Assembly (NCBI RefSeq): GCF_036194065.1
Contig: NZ_CP108096.1
Coordinates: forward strand, 124,001-188,000
Length of the DNA stretch: 64,000 nucleotides
Source: Streptomyces sp. NBC_00239
Lineage (GTDB): Bacteria > Actinomycetota > Actinomycetes > Streptomycetales > Streptomycetaceae
Direction: 5' to 3'
Positions 16,144 through 25,836 of this stretch are shown here, one piece after another. The notes under the pieces are model-generated. The model was not told the origin of the DNA. It did no database searches and saw nothing but the letters and a program-made list of their open reading frames with translations. A program made the translations under genes and the position numbers. The first letter of the stretch is position 1. Each line of letters begins with the position of its first letter.

Positions 16144-17979
16144 ATGGCTGGGCGTATCGAGGACTACGCACTGATCGGTGATCTCCAGACGGCCGCACTC
16201 GTCGGCCGCGACGGGACGATCGACTGGTTGTGCCTGCCCCGGCTCGACTCGGAGGCCGTGATCGCTGGACTTCTCGGCACCCCGGACAACGGCTACTGGC
16301 GTATCGGCCCGTCGGTGTTCGGAGTCGGCCCGAGCCCTGCGGCCGACCGCCGTTCCTACCGCGGGGACTCGCTGATCATGGAGTCGGAGTGGGACACCCC
16401 GACCGGCACGCTGCGGGTCACCGACTTCATGCCGCCGCGCACGGACGACGACGACAGCCCGCGCGTGGTCCGGGTCGCCGAAGCCGTCACCGGAACCGTC
16501 GCCGTCGACGTCGCCCTGTCCTTGCGCTTCGACTACGGCAGGGTGGTGCCCTGGGTTCAGAAGACCGACGACAACCGCATCTCCGCGGTTGCAGGCCCTG
16601 ACGCAGTATGGCTCGACACCGAGGCGGAGACCCACGGTGAGAAGCTGACCACGCGCTCCCGCCTCACGCTCGCCGAGGGCGAGCGCGTCACGTTCACCCT
16701 TAGCTGGCAGCCCTCGTACAAGGGCCCGCCGGGCAGGCTGGACGTCGACCAGGCCTTCGAGGACACCGAAAAGTTCTGGGCGGACTGGGTCTCGCGGTGC
16801 ACCTACAACGGCCGCTACCGGGCCTCGGTCATCCGCTCGCTGATCACGCTGAAAGCGCTGACGAACCCGCTGACCGGGGGGATCGCCGCAGCAGCGACCA
16901 CCTCCCTGCCGGAGGAGATCGGCGGCGTCCGCAACTGGGACTACCGCTTCGTCTGGATCAGGGACGCCGCGAAGATCCTGTCGAGCTTCTTGCGGGCCGG
17001 CTACCTCGACGAAGCCCGTGCCTGGCGGAAGTGGCTGCTGCGCGCGGTCGCCGGCGACCCGGAGAACCTGCAGATCATGTACGGCATCGCCGGAGAACGC
17101 GAGATGCCGGAGACCACGCTGGACTGGCTCGTCGGCTACGAGGCGTCGGGCCCGGTCCGCATCGGCAACGGAGCCGCCGGCCAGCGCCAGCTCGACGTGT
17201 ACGGCGAAGTCATCGGAACCCTTCACCTGGCCGCTCAATGCGGTCTCGAGCGTGACGAGACCAGCAACACCCTGCTGATCGAGCTCGTGCGGTCGGTCGA
17301 GCTGCACTGGGGTGAACCTGACGCGGGCATCTGGGAAGTGCGCGGCCCGAACCAGCACTTCGTGCACTCCAAGGTGATGGCCTGGGTCGCGGTCGACCGG
17401 GCCGTCAAACTCGTCGAGGACGGCCACGCCGACGGCCCCGTCGAGCAGTGGAGGCAGCTCCGCGACACCATCCACCTGGACATCTGCACCAACGGATACG
17501 ACGCCGAACGCAACACCTTCACCCAGTACTACGGCAGTCAGGAACTCGACGCCGCACTGCTGCTCATCCCCCAGGTGGACTTCCTGCCGGCGGACGACAA
17601 GCGGGTCATCGGCACGATCGAGGCCGTCCAGAGGGAACTCTCCACCCCTGACGGGTTCCTCCTGCGCTACCCGACCAACGGCGATGACCCCGGTGTGGAC
17701 GGGCTGCCGGGAGATGAGGGTGCGTTCCTCGTCTGCGCGTTCTGGATGGTCAAGGACCTGGCGATGATCGGCCGCCACGGCGACGCGCGGACCTTGTTCG
17801 AGCGCCTACTCGACCTGAGCAACGACGTCGGGCTGCTGGCCGAGGAATGGGACCCGCACCTGCAGCGCCAGCTCGGGAACTTCCCCCAAGGCTTCAGCCA
17901 CAAGGGAATCGTGGAGGGAGCCCTCGAACTGGAACTCGGTGAACAGCGGGCATCGCTCCTCGCGGGTGCGTCCCGATGA
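16144..17979 (+). CDS. glycoside hydrolase family 15 (trehalase/glucoamylase-like)
   Basis: 611 residues, the usual length for GH15 trehalase-like enzymes. 'RIEDYALIGDLQTAALVGRD' is the characteristic start. 'RNWDYRFVWIRDAA' near residue 260 lies in the substrate site. 'GIWEVRGP ... FVHSKVMAWVAVDRAV' near residue 400 includes the conserved Glu, and a terminal 'GNFPQGFSH' motif is present. Relatives hydrolyse trehalose or alpha-glucosides in the cytoplasm. A 3' ATGA overlap couples it to the LuxR-type gene. Confidence 0.9.
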   Translation: MAGRIEDYALIGDLQTAALVGRDGTIDWLCLPRLDSEAVIAGLLGTPDNGYWRIGPSVFGVGPSPAADRRSYRGDSLIMESEWDTPTGTLRVTDFMPPRTDDDDSPRVVRVAEAVTGTVAVDVALSLRFDYGRVVPWVQKTDDNRISAVAGPDAVWLDTEAETHGEKLTTRSRLTLAEGERVTFTLSWQPSYKGPPGRLDVDQAFEDTEKFWADWVSRCTYNGRYRASVIRSLITLKALTNPLTGGIAAAATTSLPEEIGGVRNWDYRFVWIRDAAKILSSFLRAGYLDEARAWRKWLLRAVAGDPENLQIMYGIAGEREMPETTLDWLVGYEASGPVRIGNGAAGQRQLDVYGEVIGTLHLAAQCGLERDETSNTLLIELVRSVELHWGEPDAGIWEVRGPNQHFVHSKVMAWVAVDRAVKLVEDGHADGPVEQWRQLRDTIHLDICTNGYDAERNTFTQYYGSQELDAALLLIPQVDFLPADDKRVIGTIEAVQRELSTPDGFLLRYPTNGDDPGVDGLPGDEGAFLVCAFWMVKDLAMIGRHGDARTLFERLLDLSNDVGLLAEEWDPHLQRQLGNFPQGFSHKGIVEGALELELGEQRASLLAGASR

Positions 17980-18593
17980 GCCTGAACACCACTACCGAGG
18001 GCTTACCCACGTCGACCGCGCCCGCCACGGATTCCGTTGGCCACAGCGCCGTTGCCCACAAGGACGTCACGGTCTTGACCACCGACCGCGTCGACCGCGC
18101 CTTCCATGACGACCTGAAGTCCCACTACGCGCACCACCCCGACATCGCGGTCGTGCTGGTAGCCGGCCGCGTCACCGCGCACGACATCGTCGCTGTCGCG
18201 CCGTACGGCGTCGCGGCGGTGGTGCGATCCGCCGAGCTACACGATGACCCGGACTTCCTCACGGGCGTGAAAGCCCTGGTGGCTGACGGCGGTCACCGCC
18301 TTCCCACCGGTGTGGGCAGCCGCATCCGGACCGCAGCGGCCGCGCCGGTGCGCCGGCAGGAACTCGGCCGGCCCGGCGTCCTCTTGAAGCCGCCGGAGGT
18401 CGCCGTCCTGGCCCTCGTGGCGGAGGGTCTCACCCGTACGGGCATCGCTCGGCGCCTCCATCGGGACGACGAGCATGTCCGGTACACGCTCAAGAGCATC
18501 TTCGGGCGGTTGGGCGTAGACCGGCGGGCCGAGGCAGTCGCATACGCCGCCCGAGAAGGGCTTCTGTGGGGCCCCGACTGGGAGGCGCGGTGA
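17976..18593 (+). CDS. LuxR-type HTH response-regulator-like protein
   Basis: 205 residues. The C-terminal ~65 residues form a LuxR/NarL HTH ('PPEVAVLALVAEGLTRTGIA ... LKSIFGRLGV'). The N-terminal part has the size of a receiver-like domain but no clear phospho-acceptor Asp pocket, so it is probably an atypical orphan regulator. Codon 10 is TTA (18003-18005), pointing to bldA dependence. It is coupled upstream to the GH15 gene and downstream (GTGA) to the MFS-stump ORF. Confidence 0.75.
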   Translation: MSLNTTTEGLPTSTAPATDSVGHSAVAHKDVTVLTTDRVDRAFHDDLKSHYAHHPDIAVVLVAGRVTAHDIVAVAPYGVAAVVRSAELHDDPDFLTGVKALVADGGHRLPTGVGSRIRTAAAAPVRRQELGRPGVLLKPPEVAVLALVAEGLTRTGIARRLHRDDEHVRYTLKSIFGRLGVDRRAEAVAYAAREGLLWGPDWEAR

Positions 18594-19246
18594 GCACTCA
18601 GCCCCCGCGGCCGGCACACGCCGGAGCGCTCGACGCCGCCACCCCGGCGCCGGCGCCCTCACTGCGCGGCCACCGCAGCTTCCAGACGTACCGGCTGGGC
18701 GAGGCCACGGCCCTGGCCGGCTCGTCGGTCTCCACCGTCGCCCTCCCCGTGATCGCGGCGATGGAACTCGACGCCACTCCGGGCCAGGTTTCCACCCTCG
18801 CCTCCGCCGTGATGGCACCCGCGTTCCTCCTCGCACTGCCCGCCGGGGTAGCGGGCGACCGCTGCTCCAAGACCCCGAAGGGATGCCCTGTGAAGGCATT
18901 GCTCCCACTGTTCCGCTCTGCCCGATCTCCGCTCTTCACCGCTCTGAACGGCAACCCGCAGACGCCCGACCGCCCGACCGGCGGTGCCGATCTCGCCGGC
19001 GATCCCCCGGACCAGCAGGCAGATGTTCGCACAGAGCGACTCCTCGCGATGGCCCGCCGGCTCCTGGCGGCCGGCCATCTCCGGCTGCTCGCCGTCGCGG
19101 AATACACCGTGCTCGCTCGCCTCCAGGGCCCTGAGCAGTATGGCGTCGAGTATCCGGCCGCCGCCTTCCGGGACGACGGGACCATCCGAGTCCCCGACGG
19201 ACCGCCCGCCCTGCGCCCGCACCCGATGGCGGGAGAGCCGGCATGA
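18590..19246 (+). pseudogene. MFS transporter stump fused in frame to unrelated sequence
   Basis: 218 codons. Residues ~1-100 match the beginning of a major facilitator: 'FQTYRLGEATALAGSSVSTVALPVIAA', then 'APAFLLALPAGVAGDR' (end of TM2 and the loop signature). The remaining ~10 helices are missing. After 'SKTPKG' the frame runs into a soluble ~118-residue segment starting 'VKALLPLFRSARSP'. That segment could be its own gene from GTG 18891 (AAGGGAT upstream). An internal deletion joining two genes in frame is the simplest reading. It overlaps the next gene by ATGA. Confidence 0.6.
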
Positions 19247-19749
19247 GCCAACTCCTGGAAAGCGCCACCAGCGTCGATGAGTCGCTCCTGCTCGCTCGCC
19301 GCTCCGCACCGGGGCCGCCGGTAGCCGCGGCCCGCGAGAGGCGCCCCGTTTCTGCGGTGGAGCGCTCACGCTGGCTGAGCGCCCTGCGCCTGCGGATCCT
19401 ACGCTCGCTCACCACGGGCATCTCCGGCCCGCCGCGAGTCGCCCTGTACGTCCTGGTCAGGGACAACAGCAGCGCCGCTGACCGGCGCGCGATAGCGCTC
19501 GCCCACGCCGGGCGGGCGGGCTTCGAGGTCGCCGAGACCTACGTCGATGACGAGTGGCAGAGCGACCCGGGGGCCCGTTTCGCCTTGGGCCGTGCCTACG
19601 CGGCGCTGCGCCGAGGTGACATCCACGGTCTGGTCGCCGCCTCGCAGGTCGACATCTCCTCCTGCGACTCCGTGTACGAACAGGAACTTCACCGTCTGCA
19701 GGTCGCAGGCGGCTTCCTCGACCTCGCTCTCGACGAAACCCGAATCTGA
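19243..19749 (+). CDS. serine-recombinase-like (resolvase fold) protein
   Basis: 168 residues. From residue ~65 it follows the resolvase catalytic-domain pattern: 'VALYVLVRDNSSAADRRAIALAHAG', 'FEVAETYVDDEWQS', 'ALRRGDIHGLVAASQVDI', 'YEQELHRLQVAGGFLDLAL'. The catalytic Ser region is diverged and no DNA-binding C-terminal domain is present, so active recombination is doubtful. It precedes the HTH and STAND genes in one apparent transcript, where it may act as a regulator or accessory factor. Confidence 0.5.
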   Translation: MSQLLESATSVDESLLLARRSAPGPPVAAARERRPVSAVERSRWLSALRLRILRSLTTGISGPPRVALYVLVRDNSSAADRRAIALAHAGRAGFEVAETYVDDEWQSDPGARFALGRAYAALRRGDIHGLVAASQVDISSCDSVYEQELHRLQVAGGFLDLALDETRI

Positions 19750-19761
19750 ACAGGACACGTC

Positions 19762-20055
19762 ATGTCGAAATCCACGAACTCCTGCGCGTCTGACGCCGCT
19801 CCCGCCGTGAGCGGGAAGGCGCCGTCGGTGAAGCCCGGTCAGCGCCTCACCGGCGAGCGCGCGGAACGCTTCGGCGCCTACGTCGTCTCGCTGTACTCCG
19901 AGCCCGATCCCATGGCGATCCGGGCCATCTGCGAGAAGACCGGACGGTCCTACGGCAACATCCACCGCATCCTCACGGACGCCAAGGTCACCATGCGCAG
20001 CCGCGGCTACCAGAAGCCGTCCGGCACGGAGGAGCACCGTGACGACGTCGAATGA
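19762..20055 (+). CDS. small helix-turn-helix protein
   Basis: 97 residues. The core 'MAIRAICEKTGRSYGNIHRILTDAKVTMRSRGYQK' is an HTH of the kind found in short actinobacterial proteins (GRSYG at the recognition-helix start, Arg-rich wing). AGGA lies upstream. Its 3' end overlaps the first STAND gene by 17 bases, so it is probably the local regulator of the STAND pair. Confidence 0.7.
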   Translation: MSKSTNSCASDAAPAVSGKAPSVKPGQRLTGERAERFGAYVVSLYSEPDPMAIRAICEKTGRSYGNIHRILTDAKVTMRSRGYQKPSGTEEHRDDVE

Positions 20056-22114
20056 GATCAGCGGGAGTGCCTGGCTGTCCGGCCTCGTTGTCCAGGCCCG
20101 CGACGTCCACGGCGGCCTCCACCATCACGCGGCTCCGCAGCAGCTGCCCACACCGCACCAACTGCCGCGCCTCACGCCGCACTTCGTGAATCGCACGGAG
20201 GAGATCGACACCCTGGACGAGGCACGCCGCACCGGCAGCAGTCTGGTGGTGATCACCGGACTTGTCGGGGTCGGCAAGTCCGCCCTCGCCACGCGGTGGC
20301 TCTCCTCCACCACCGACGCGGCCAGGCCGGAGCTGTACGCCGAGCTGAGCGGACTGGCAGGCCCGGCCCGGCCCGAAGACGTACTGCAGCCGTGGCTTCG
20401 CGCCTTCGGGATCGACCGTCCGCCAGCGGGGCTGCGGGAGCTGAGCGCCTTGTGGCGCTCGGTCACGGCCGCCCGCCCGGTCTCGGTCCTGCTCGACAAC
20501 GTGAGCGACGCCGATCAGGTGCCGCCGCTCCTGCCTGCCGGAACGTCCAGCATGACCGTCGTCACCAGCCGCCGGTTGTTGTGGGAGCTGGCGGTGGACG
20601 GCGCGGCGGCCCTCTCGCTCGGCCCTCTCGACCCGCGTTCCTCGATCGCGCTGCTGGCGCGTTTCACCGGCGAGGAGCGGATCGCGGCCGAGCCCGAGGC
20701 CGCCTCCCTCCTCGCGGACCGGTGCGCGCAGCTGCCCCTTCCGCTTGTCCTGGCCGGTGCCCGGCTGAAGTTCCGGCCCGGTCGCAGTCTCGGCGCGGCG
20801 GCCGACGCCCTTGTCCACCCTCGTCGTGAGGACCCCGTACGCATGGCTATCTCCGCTGGACTGACCGAGACCTATGCCTCCTTGGGGGCGGCCGCGCAGT
20901 ACGTGTACCGGTCGCTGGCCCTCCTGCCGCTCGTCGCCGTCGATGCGGACATGGTGGGCGCCGCCTGCCGTCTGGAGCGGGACGACGCCGAGCGGCTGCT
21001 GGAAGTCCTCGCTGATGAGCAGCTGCTGACCCCGGGCACGTCCTATGTGGGCCCTGGGCCGCTCTACCGGATGGCCGCGGCCGTACACGAGCACGCCCTC
21101 GGTCTCGCCGAGCGGCACGACGAGCCGGACGAGCGGCAGAGACTGGTCGGGCGGCTGTGTGAGTGGATGCTCGCGATCGCCACCCAGGCACAGCGTCTGC
21201 TGACTCCTGCCCAGGCCACGCTGCGGAGCCATCTGCCCGCCGGGGCAGATGCCCCTCCTGTCTTCAGCGACAGCCGCGGCGCGATGACCTGGCTGGAGGA
21301 GCGTGAGTCCGACCTCCCGGCCGTTCTGGAGGCGGCCGTGGCCAGCGGGGCGGACGAGCTCACGTGGATGCTCGTCGACGCCTTCTGGCCCCTGTTCCTG
21401 CGCCGCCACCCCTACGCCCTGTGGGTCCAGGCGCACGAAGTCGGCGTCGCCGCCGCGCGTCGTACCGCAAATGCCGCCGCCGTACGGCAGATGCTGCTCT
21501 CCGGAGCGATCGGCCTGAGCTCGGCCGGCCGCCTGAAGGAGGCGCTCACCTGGTACGGCCAGGCCCGGCAGGAAGCACAGGCTGAAGGTGACGTGCGTGA
21601 CGAGGGGCAGGCGCTGCTCGGGATCGGCTCCTGCCACCACGAGGGGGGGCGCCCCGCGCAGGCCGAGCCGTACCTCACCCAGGCGGTGGCCTTATGGACG
21701 TCCTGCGGCTACCGGCGCGGCGTTGCCCTGGCGACGGTCCTGCTGGGCGAGATCTCCCTCACCCGCGGCGAGTCGTCCGAGGCTCTCGACCGGTTTGCCA
21801 TCGCGCACAGCGTCCTCGCGGGCATCGGCGACTCCTACGACGCGGCTCGCGCCCTCGCGCTGCAGGGCCACACCCGGGTCCTGCTCGATGATCTCGAAAT
21901 CGGCGTCACCGAGCTGCAGAACGCGCTGACGGTATTCGCCGCGGCGAACAGCACCCGCTGGCGGGCCCGCACGCTGGAGATGCTCGGCGGTGCCTACCGG
22001 ATTCGCGGGAGCGAGCACGCTGCCCGGGACTGCTTCCGGCAGGCTGCGGAACTCGTCGAGGTGATCCGGCCGGAAGAGGCGGAACGGCTGCGCCGGCTGG
22101 AGCGCGACCGATGA
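20039..22114 (+). CDS. STAND (NB-ARC-like) NTPase with TPR repeats, copy 1
   Basis: 691 residues from GTG 20039 (GGAG upstream). A short N-terminal segment, 'SGLVVQARDVHGGLHHH', resembles the 'QAGxxxGGVHFH' motif of the next gene. The NTPase domain has Walker A 'GLVGVGKSALA' near residue 80, Walker B 'PVSVLLDNVSDADQ' near residue 145 and sensor 'TVVTSRR'. The C-terminal ~250 residues are TPR repeats. There is no SARP DNA-binding domain. Such proteins oligomerise on sensing a ligand and act as signalling switches or immune sensors. A TTA codon sits at 21692-21694. It couples to copy 2 by ATGA. Confidence 0.85.
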   Translation: MTTSNEISGSAWLSGLVVQARDVHGGLHHHAAPQQLPTPHQLPRLTPHFVNRTEEIDTLDEARRTGSSLVVITGLVGVGKSALATRWLSSTTDAARPELYAELSGLAGPARPEDVLQPWLRAFGIDRPPAGLRELSALWRSVTAARPVSVLLDNVSDADQVPPLLPAGTSSMTVVTSRRLLWELAVDGAAALSLGPLDPRSSIALLARFTGEERIAAEPEAASLLADRCAQLPLPLVLAGARLKFRPGRSLGAAADALVHPRREDPVRMAISAGLTETYASLGAAAQYVYRSLALLPLVAVDADMVGAACRLERDDAERLLEVLADEQLLTPGTSYVGPGPLYRMAAAVHEHALGLAERHDEPDERQRLVGRLCEWMLAIATQAQRLLTPAQATLRSHLPAGADAPPVFSDSRGAMTWLEERESDLPAVLEAAVASGADELTWMLVDAFWPLFLRRHPYALWVQAHEVGVAAARRTANAAAVRQMLLSGAIGLSSAGRLKEALTWYGQARQEAQAEGDVRDEGQALLGIGSCHHEGGRPAQAEPYLTQAVALWTSCGYRRGVALATVLLGEISLTRGESSEALDRFAIAHSVLAGIGDSYDAARALALQGHTRVLLDDLEIGVTELQNALTVFAAANSTRWRARTLEMLGGAYRIRGSEHAARDCFRQAAELVEVIRPEEAERLRRLERDR

Positions 22115-24297
22115 CGGCCGCATCCCCCGTGCCGGGATCACAGACGAGCAACACCATGCGCGACGCCACCGTTCACGGACCGACGATCCAGGCAGGCAGC
22201 ATCAGCGGCGGCGTCCACTTCCACCAGACGCCCTTCGGCCCGCCCACCCCGTGGCAGGTCAGACCGGTGCCCGCCTCCTTCACGGACCGCACCGAGGACC
22301 TGGAAAACCTCACCGCTTGGATCCGCAGCAGGTCGCCGTACGTCCGCGTGGTGGCCGTCCACGGGCCGCCCGGAGTCGGCAAGAGCACCCTGGCCCAGCG
22401 CCTCCTGGACGAACTCCGCGACGAATACCCCGGCGGACAGCTCTACGTCGACCTGCGCGGGTACGACCAGGCGGGCCCGGCCCGGCTCGACGAAGCCCTA
22501 GGCCAGCTGCTGCGCTCCCTGTACGGCGGTGGCCTGCCCTCCGGGGTGGAGGAACGTGCCGCGTGGTGGCGGTCGGTGACGGCCGAGCGCTCCCGCCAGC
22601 CGATCGCGGTGCTCGTGGACAACGCCGTCCATGCCGATCAGGTACGAGCCCTGCTGCCCGGCGGACGCGAACACCTGCTCGTGGTCACCAGCCGGACGCC
22701 GCTGACCGATCTCGGCCGCGACGGAGCCCGCCACCACCACCTTCAGCCCTTCTCCCCCGCCGCCGCCCAGGAGTACCTGGCGGCCGTGGCCGGCGAGCAA
22801 CGCGTCGCCGGCGACCGGCGGGCCGCGCACGCCATCGCCTCCCTGGCCGTCGGACTTCCTCTCTCCCTCGCCCTGGCCGGGACCGTACTGGCCTCCCACC
22901 CCGACCGCTCCCTGGCCGAGCTGGCCACCGCACTGACCCACAGGCGCCAGCAGGTCCTCGCCTCACCTCACGGCCTCACCCCCTTCGGAATCGCCATGAA
23001 CAGCTCCCTGAACGAGGCCTACTGGGGCCTGCCCCGCCCTACCGCCAGCGTCTTCCGCAGCTTGGGCCACCTCTTCCCCTACGACCTGGACGCCGGCGTA
23101 ACCGCCGCCGTCTGCGGCCTCACCCCGCAGGAGGCTGAGGACGAGCTGGCCGCGCTCGCCGGCGCAGGACTCCTGATCACGGCACGCGAGGACGCGGCCC
23201 GGGGCGCGGTGTACAGCTTCCACGACGAGGTCCGCGCGTACGCCCGGCACCGTGCGGTGACCGAGGCGACGGACGGCGAACTCGACGAACAGACCCGCCG
23301 TGGTCTCGACTTCTACCTGGCCACCATCACCGCGGCCGAGTACCTGCTGACGGACACCCACCGCCGCCTGGCCCGCGACTACCGATTCGAGCCGGACGGC
23401 CCCGCTCCGTTCACCGGTAAGGACGGAGCGGCCGCGTGGCTCCACGCCCAGAGCGACAACCTGCTGCCCGCTGTCCGCGCCGCGGCGGCGGGCCGTCTTC
23501 CCCGAACCTGCTGGCAGCTGGTCCACGCGCTGTGGGCCTACCTCCGCCTGGTCCACGACCACACCCTCTGGTTCGAGGCGCACAAACTCGGCCTCGCGGC
23601 CGCGCGCGAGTGCGGCGACCGGCTCGCCGAGCAGGAGATGCTGAACACCTGGGGGGTCGGCCTGCGCGGGGACAACAAGGTCGAGGCCGCCGTCGAGCGG
23701 TTCGAGCAGGTACTGCAGATCGCCCGTGCCGACGGCGACCGTCGCGGCGAGGCCCAGTCCCTGCACGAGATCGGCGCCACCTACCTGGCCGCCGACCGCA
23801 TGGACGCCGCCCGAGGCCCGCTTGAGCAGGGCCGCGCGCTGCGCCACGCTCTCGGCGCCGAGGCCACCGACCCGCACGAACAACGCACATACGCCCGCGC
23901 TGTCGCCCTGAGCGACACCGCCCTCGGCCAGGTCGCCATCGGTCTCGGTGACGCTGCCGCAGCGATCACCCGGCTCACCACCGCGCGCACGACGCTCCTC
24001 GGCGTCCAGGACGCCTTCGACGCGGCCCGAGCCCTGGCCTGGCTCGGGCGCGCGCACGCCCTAGCCGGCGACCGCGACACCGCCGAGCGCGAGGGACAAC
24101 AGGCCGTCGCCGAGTGCACCGCAGCCCGCTCCCCGCGGTGGACGGCCCGCAGTCTCGAACTCCTCGGCCGCACCCTGCAGGAGTCCGGCCAGGGTGCCCA
24201 AGCCCGCGCCGCGTTCGAGCGGTCGCTTGAGATCTACATGTCGGTTAACCCGCGCGACGCCGACCGCGTCCGCCGCCAGCTCCTCGCCGTTTCATGA
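22111..24297 (+). CDS. STAND (NB-ARC-like) NTPase with TPR repeats, copy 2
   Basis: 728 residues, a tandem paralogue of the preceding protein. The N-terminal motif is 'GPTIQAGSISGGVHFH', then Walker A 'GPPGVGKSTLAQRLL' near residue 88, Walker B 'PIAVLVDNAVHADQ', sensor 'LLVVTSRTPLTDL', and a C-terminal TPR array from about residue 490. No recognised effector domain is visible; the short N-terminal motif may be an adaptor. It is the last gene of the coupled set 19243-24297. Confidence 0.87.
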   Translation: MTAASPVPGSQTSNTMRDATVHGPTIQAGSISGGVHFHQTPFGPPTPWQVRPVPASFTDRTEDLENLTAWIRSRSPYVRVVAVHGPPGVGKSTLAQRLLDELRDEYPGGQLYVDLRGYDQAGPARLDEALGQLLRSLYGGGLPSGVEERAAWWRSVTAERSRQPIAVLVDNAVHADQVRALLPGGREHLLVVTSRTPLTDLGRDGARHHHLQPFSPAAAQEYLAAVAGEQRVAGDRRAAHAIASLAVGLPLSLALAGTVLASHPDRSLAELATALTHRRQQVLASPHGLTPFGIAMNSSLNEAYWGLPRPTASVFRSLGHLFPYDLDAGVTAAVCGLTPQEAEDELAALAGAGLLITAREDAARGAVYSFHDEVRAYARHRAVTEATDGELDEQTRRGLDFYLATITAAEYLLTDTHRRLARDYRFEPDGPAPFTGKDGAAAWLHAQSDNLLPAVRAAAAGRLPRTCWQLVHALWAYLRLVHDHTLWFEAHKLGLAAARECGDRLAEQEMLNTWGVGLRGDNKVEAAVERFEQVLQIARADGDRRGEAQSLHEIGATYLAADRMDAARGPLEQGRALRHALGAEATDPHEQRTYARAVALSDTALGQVAIGLGDAAAAITRLTTARTTLLGVQDAFDAARALAWLGRAHALAGDRDTAEREGQQAVAECTAARSPRWTARSLELLGRTLQESGQGAQARAAFERSLEIYMSVNPRDADRVRRQLLAVS

Positions 24298-24318
24298 CCC
24301 GCCCTGCCTGTCCGAGTC

Positions 24319-24334
24319 CCTCCGGTTGCGGAGG
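24319..24334 (+). terminator. short hairpin after the STAND genes
   Basis: CCTCCG-GTTG-CGGAGG, a 6-bp stem with a 4-base loop, 22 bases past the STAND copy 2 stop and between convergent genes. No T-run, so a modest candidate. Confidence 0.4.
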
Positions 24335-24461
24335 TCGCCACGTTCGCAGCTCACGAAGGAAGATCATGGGCGTACAGCCGCACTCCAGCTCGGTCACCAG
24401 CGGAGGGGAAGCCGGACGAGGGTATGGCAGCGTCGGTATCAACGTGCCGTTCGTGCCCGAG

Positions 24462-25796
24462 TTATGCGACGGCGTGCAGGAGCTCAGGCACGCCTTCCGC
24501 CGTCTGGTACGGGGTGAAGGCGGGGGCCAGATCGCGGACGAGTTGAACGCACCGTGGTGCTCCGATTCGTTCGGCCAGGTGGAACGCTTCGAGGGCGTCG
24601 GCAGCTGCTGCTTCGGGTTCGCGACGGCTGAGGTGGCCTTGCGCCCGGTAGGCGAGGAAGATGCCACGGGTCTTGTCGCGACTGGCCGGCAGGAGGGCTT
24701 GGCCTTCGGCGATGAGCCGGTGCGCCTGGGCGGTGTCGCCGAGGTCGAGCAGACAGCGGCCCGAGTCGACCGCGAGGTCGGCTTGCGACATCCACGAGCA
24801 CCAGGCGGGGATGTCGCCGTTGTCTCCGGCGTCGAGCAGTCGTTCGGCCGCGTTCAGCGAGTGCTGGGTGGCGCGGCGTTCGCCGAGCGCGGCTTGGGCG
24901 CGTGCCAGCCGCAGGTGCAGCAGGGAACTGGCTGCGGGGTGGGTAGTGCGGCGGAGGGCCTTGGTGAGGATGCCGGCGGCGGTGGTGGGATCGTCCCGCC
25001 AAGAAGCCTGGTAGGCGAGGTCGCTGAGAAGGGCCGCGCCCATGTCCCGGTCGTCCCCGGCGTGAGCGTTGTGCAGCCCAGCGATCCAGTACCTGCTTGC
25101 GGCGCCGTGCTGGCCATGGTCGAAGCGGATCCAGGCGACCGTCTGGGAGAGGCTGGCGGCGAGCTTGTGCAGGCGCACTCCCACGGGGCGGGAGTAGCGC
25201 TGCTCGTCGATCAGGTCGGTGACGCGAGCGAGGTGTGCGTCGTAGAGGGGCGCGATGTGCTGGCGTTGCTCGGTGGCCAGCGCGTTGAGGCGGGCGCTCG
25301 TCTCCTCCAGCAGGGCCACGACATCCTCGCCCACCTCGGCTCCGGGCCGTGGGGGCCCGACGGCGAGAGCCGTGGGTTCGGTTCCGGCCCAGCTTCCGGC
25401 CAGGACGATCAGTGCGGATCCGGGGATGGCGCTGAGGAGGGTTCGACGGTCCATGGTGTGCAGGGCCTCTCGCAGAGCGGGCACGGAGTTGGCGTGGCCG
25501 AGCGGTACGACACCCCTGTCGACACGAGGAAGCCAGGCCGGCCAGGCGGCAGGGTCGACGTCACCGGCCGGGATGCCCAGGACCTCCGCGATGTAGGTCT
25601 GGGAGACGGCGTCGGGCCGTACTCCATTGACCTCCCACTTACGCACCCGGGCTTTGTCGACGCCAGAGCGAAGCCCGCGACGACGGGCAGCGCCGTGCAC
25701 GGCCTCGGCGAACTCAACGCGGGTGAATCCCAGCGCGATTCGCAGCGCGGCCAGCGGGTGGGGTGTGCGCTCGTCCTCGTCCACGACGAAATCCAA
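24462..25796 (-). CDS. XRE-family regulator with TPR-like C-terminal part
   Basis: 444 residues. An N-terminal XRE-type HTH ('HPLAALRIALGFTRVEFAEAVH ... VDKARVRKWEVNGVRPDAV') is followed by the 'MDRRTLLSAIPGSALIVLAG' stretch typical of Streptomyces regulators of this type, then ~300 residues of TPR-like helices. It is divergent from the operon beginning at 26018 and shares a ~220-bp control region with it, so it is the best candidate local regulator of the tRNA-linked cluster. Direct repeats GACTCCCGC lie just upstream of its start. Confidence 0.85.
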   Translation of the reverse strand: MDFVVDEDERTPHPLAALRIALGFTRVEFAEAVHGAARRRGLRSGVDKARVRKWEVNGVRPDAVSQTYIAEVLGIPAGDVDPAAWPAWLPRVDRGVVPLGHANSVPALREALHTMDRRTLLSAIPGSALIVLAGSWAGTEPTALAVGPPRPGAEVGEDVVALLEETSARLNALATEQRQHIAPLYDAHLARVTDLIDEQRYSRPVGVRLHKLAASLSQTVAWIRFDHGQHGAASRYWIAGLHNAHAGDDRDMGAALLSDLAYQASWRDDPTTAAGILTKALRRTTHPAASSLLHLRLARAQAALGERRATQHSLNAAERLLDAGDNGDIPAWCSWMSQADLAVDSGRCLLDLGDTAQAHRLIAEGQALLPASRDKTRGIFLAYRAQGHLSRREPEAAAADALEAFHLAERIGAPRCVQLVRDLAPAFTPYQTAEGVPELLHAVA

Positions 25797-25836
25797 TCAG
25801 GCAGGCACGGCCTGAGCGTACTGCCGCAGGCGGCAA

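Noticed and set aside
15946..17778. 610-residue minus-strand ORF
   Set aside because: Antisense shadow of the GH15 glycosidase, which has clear family motifs.
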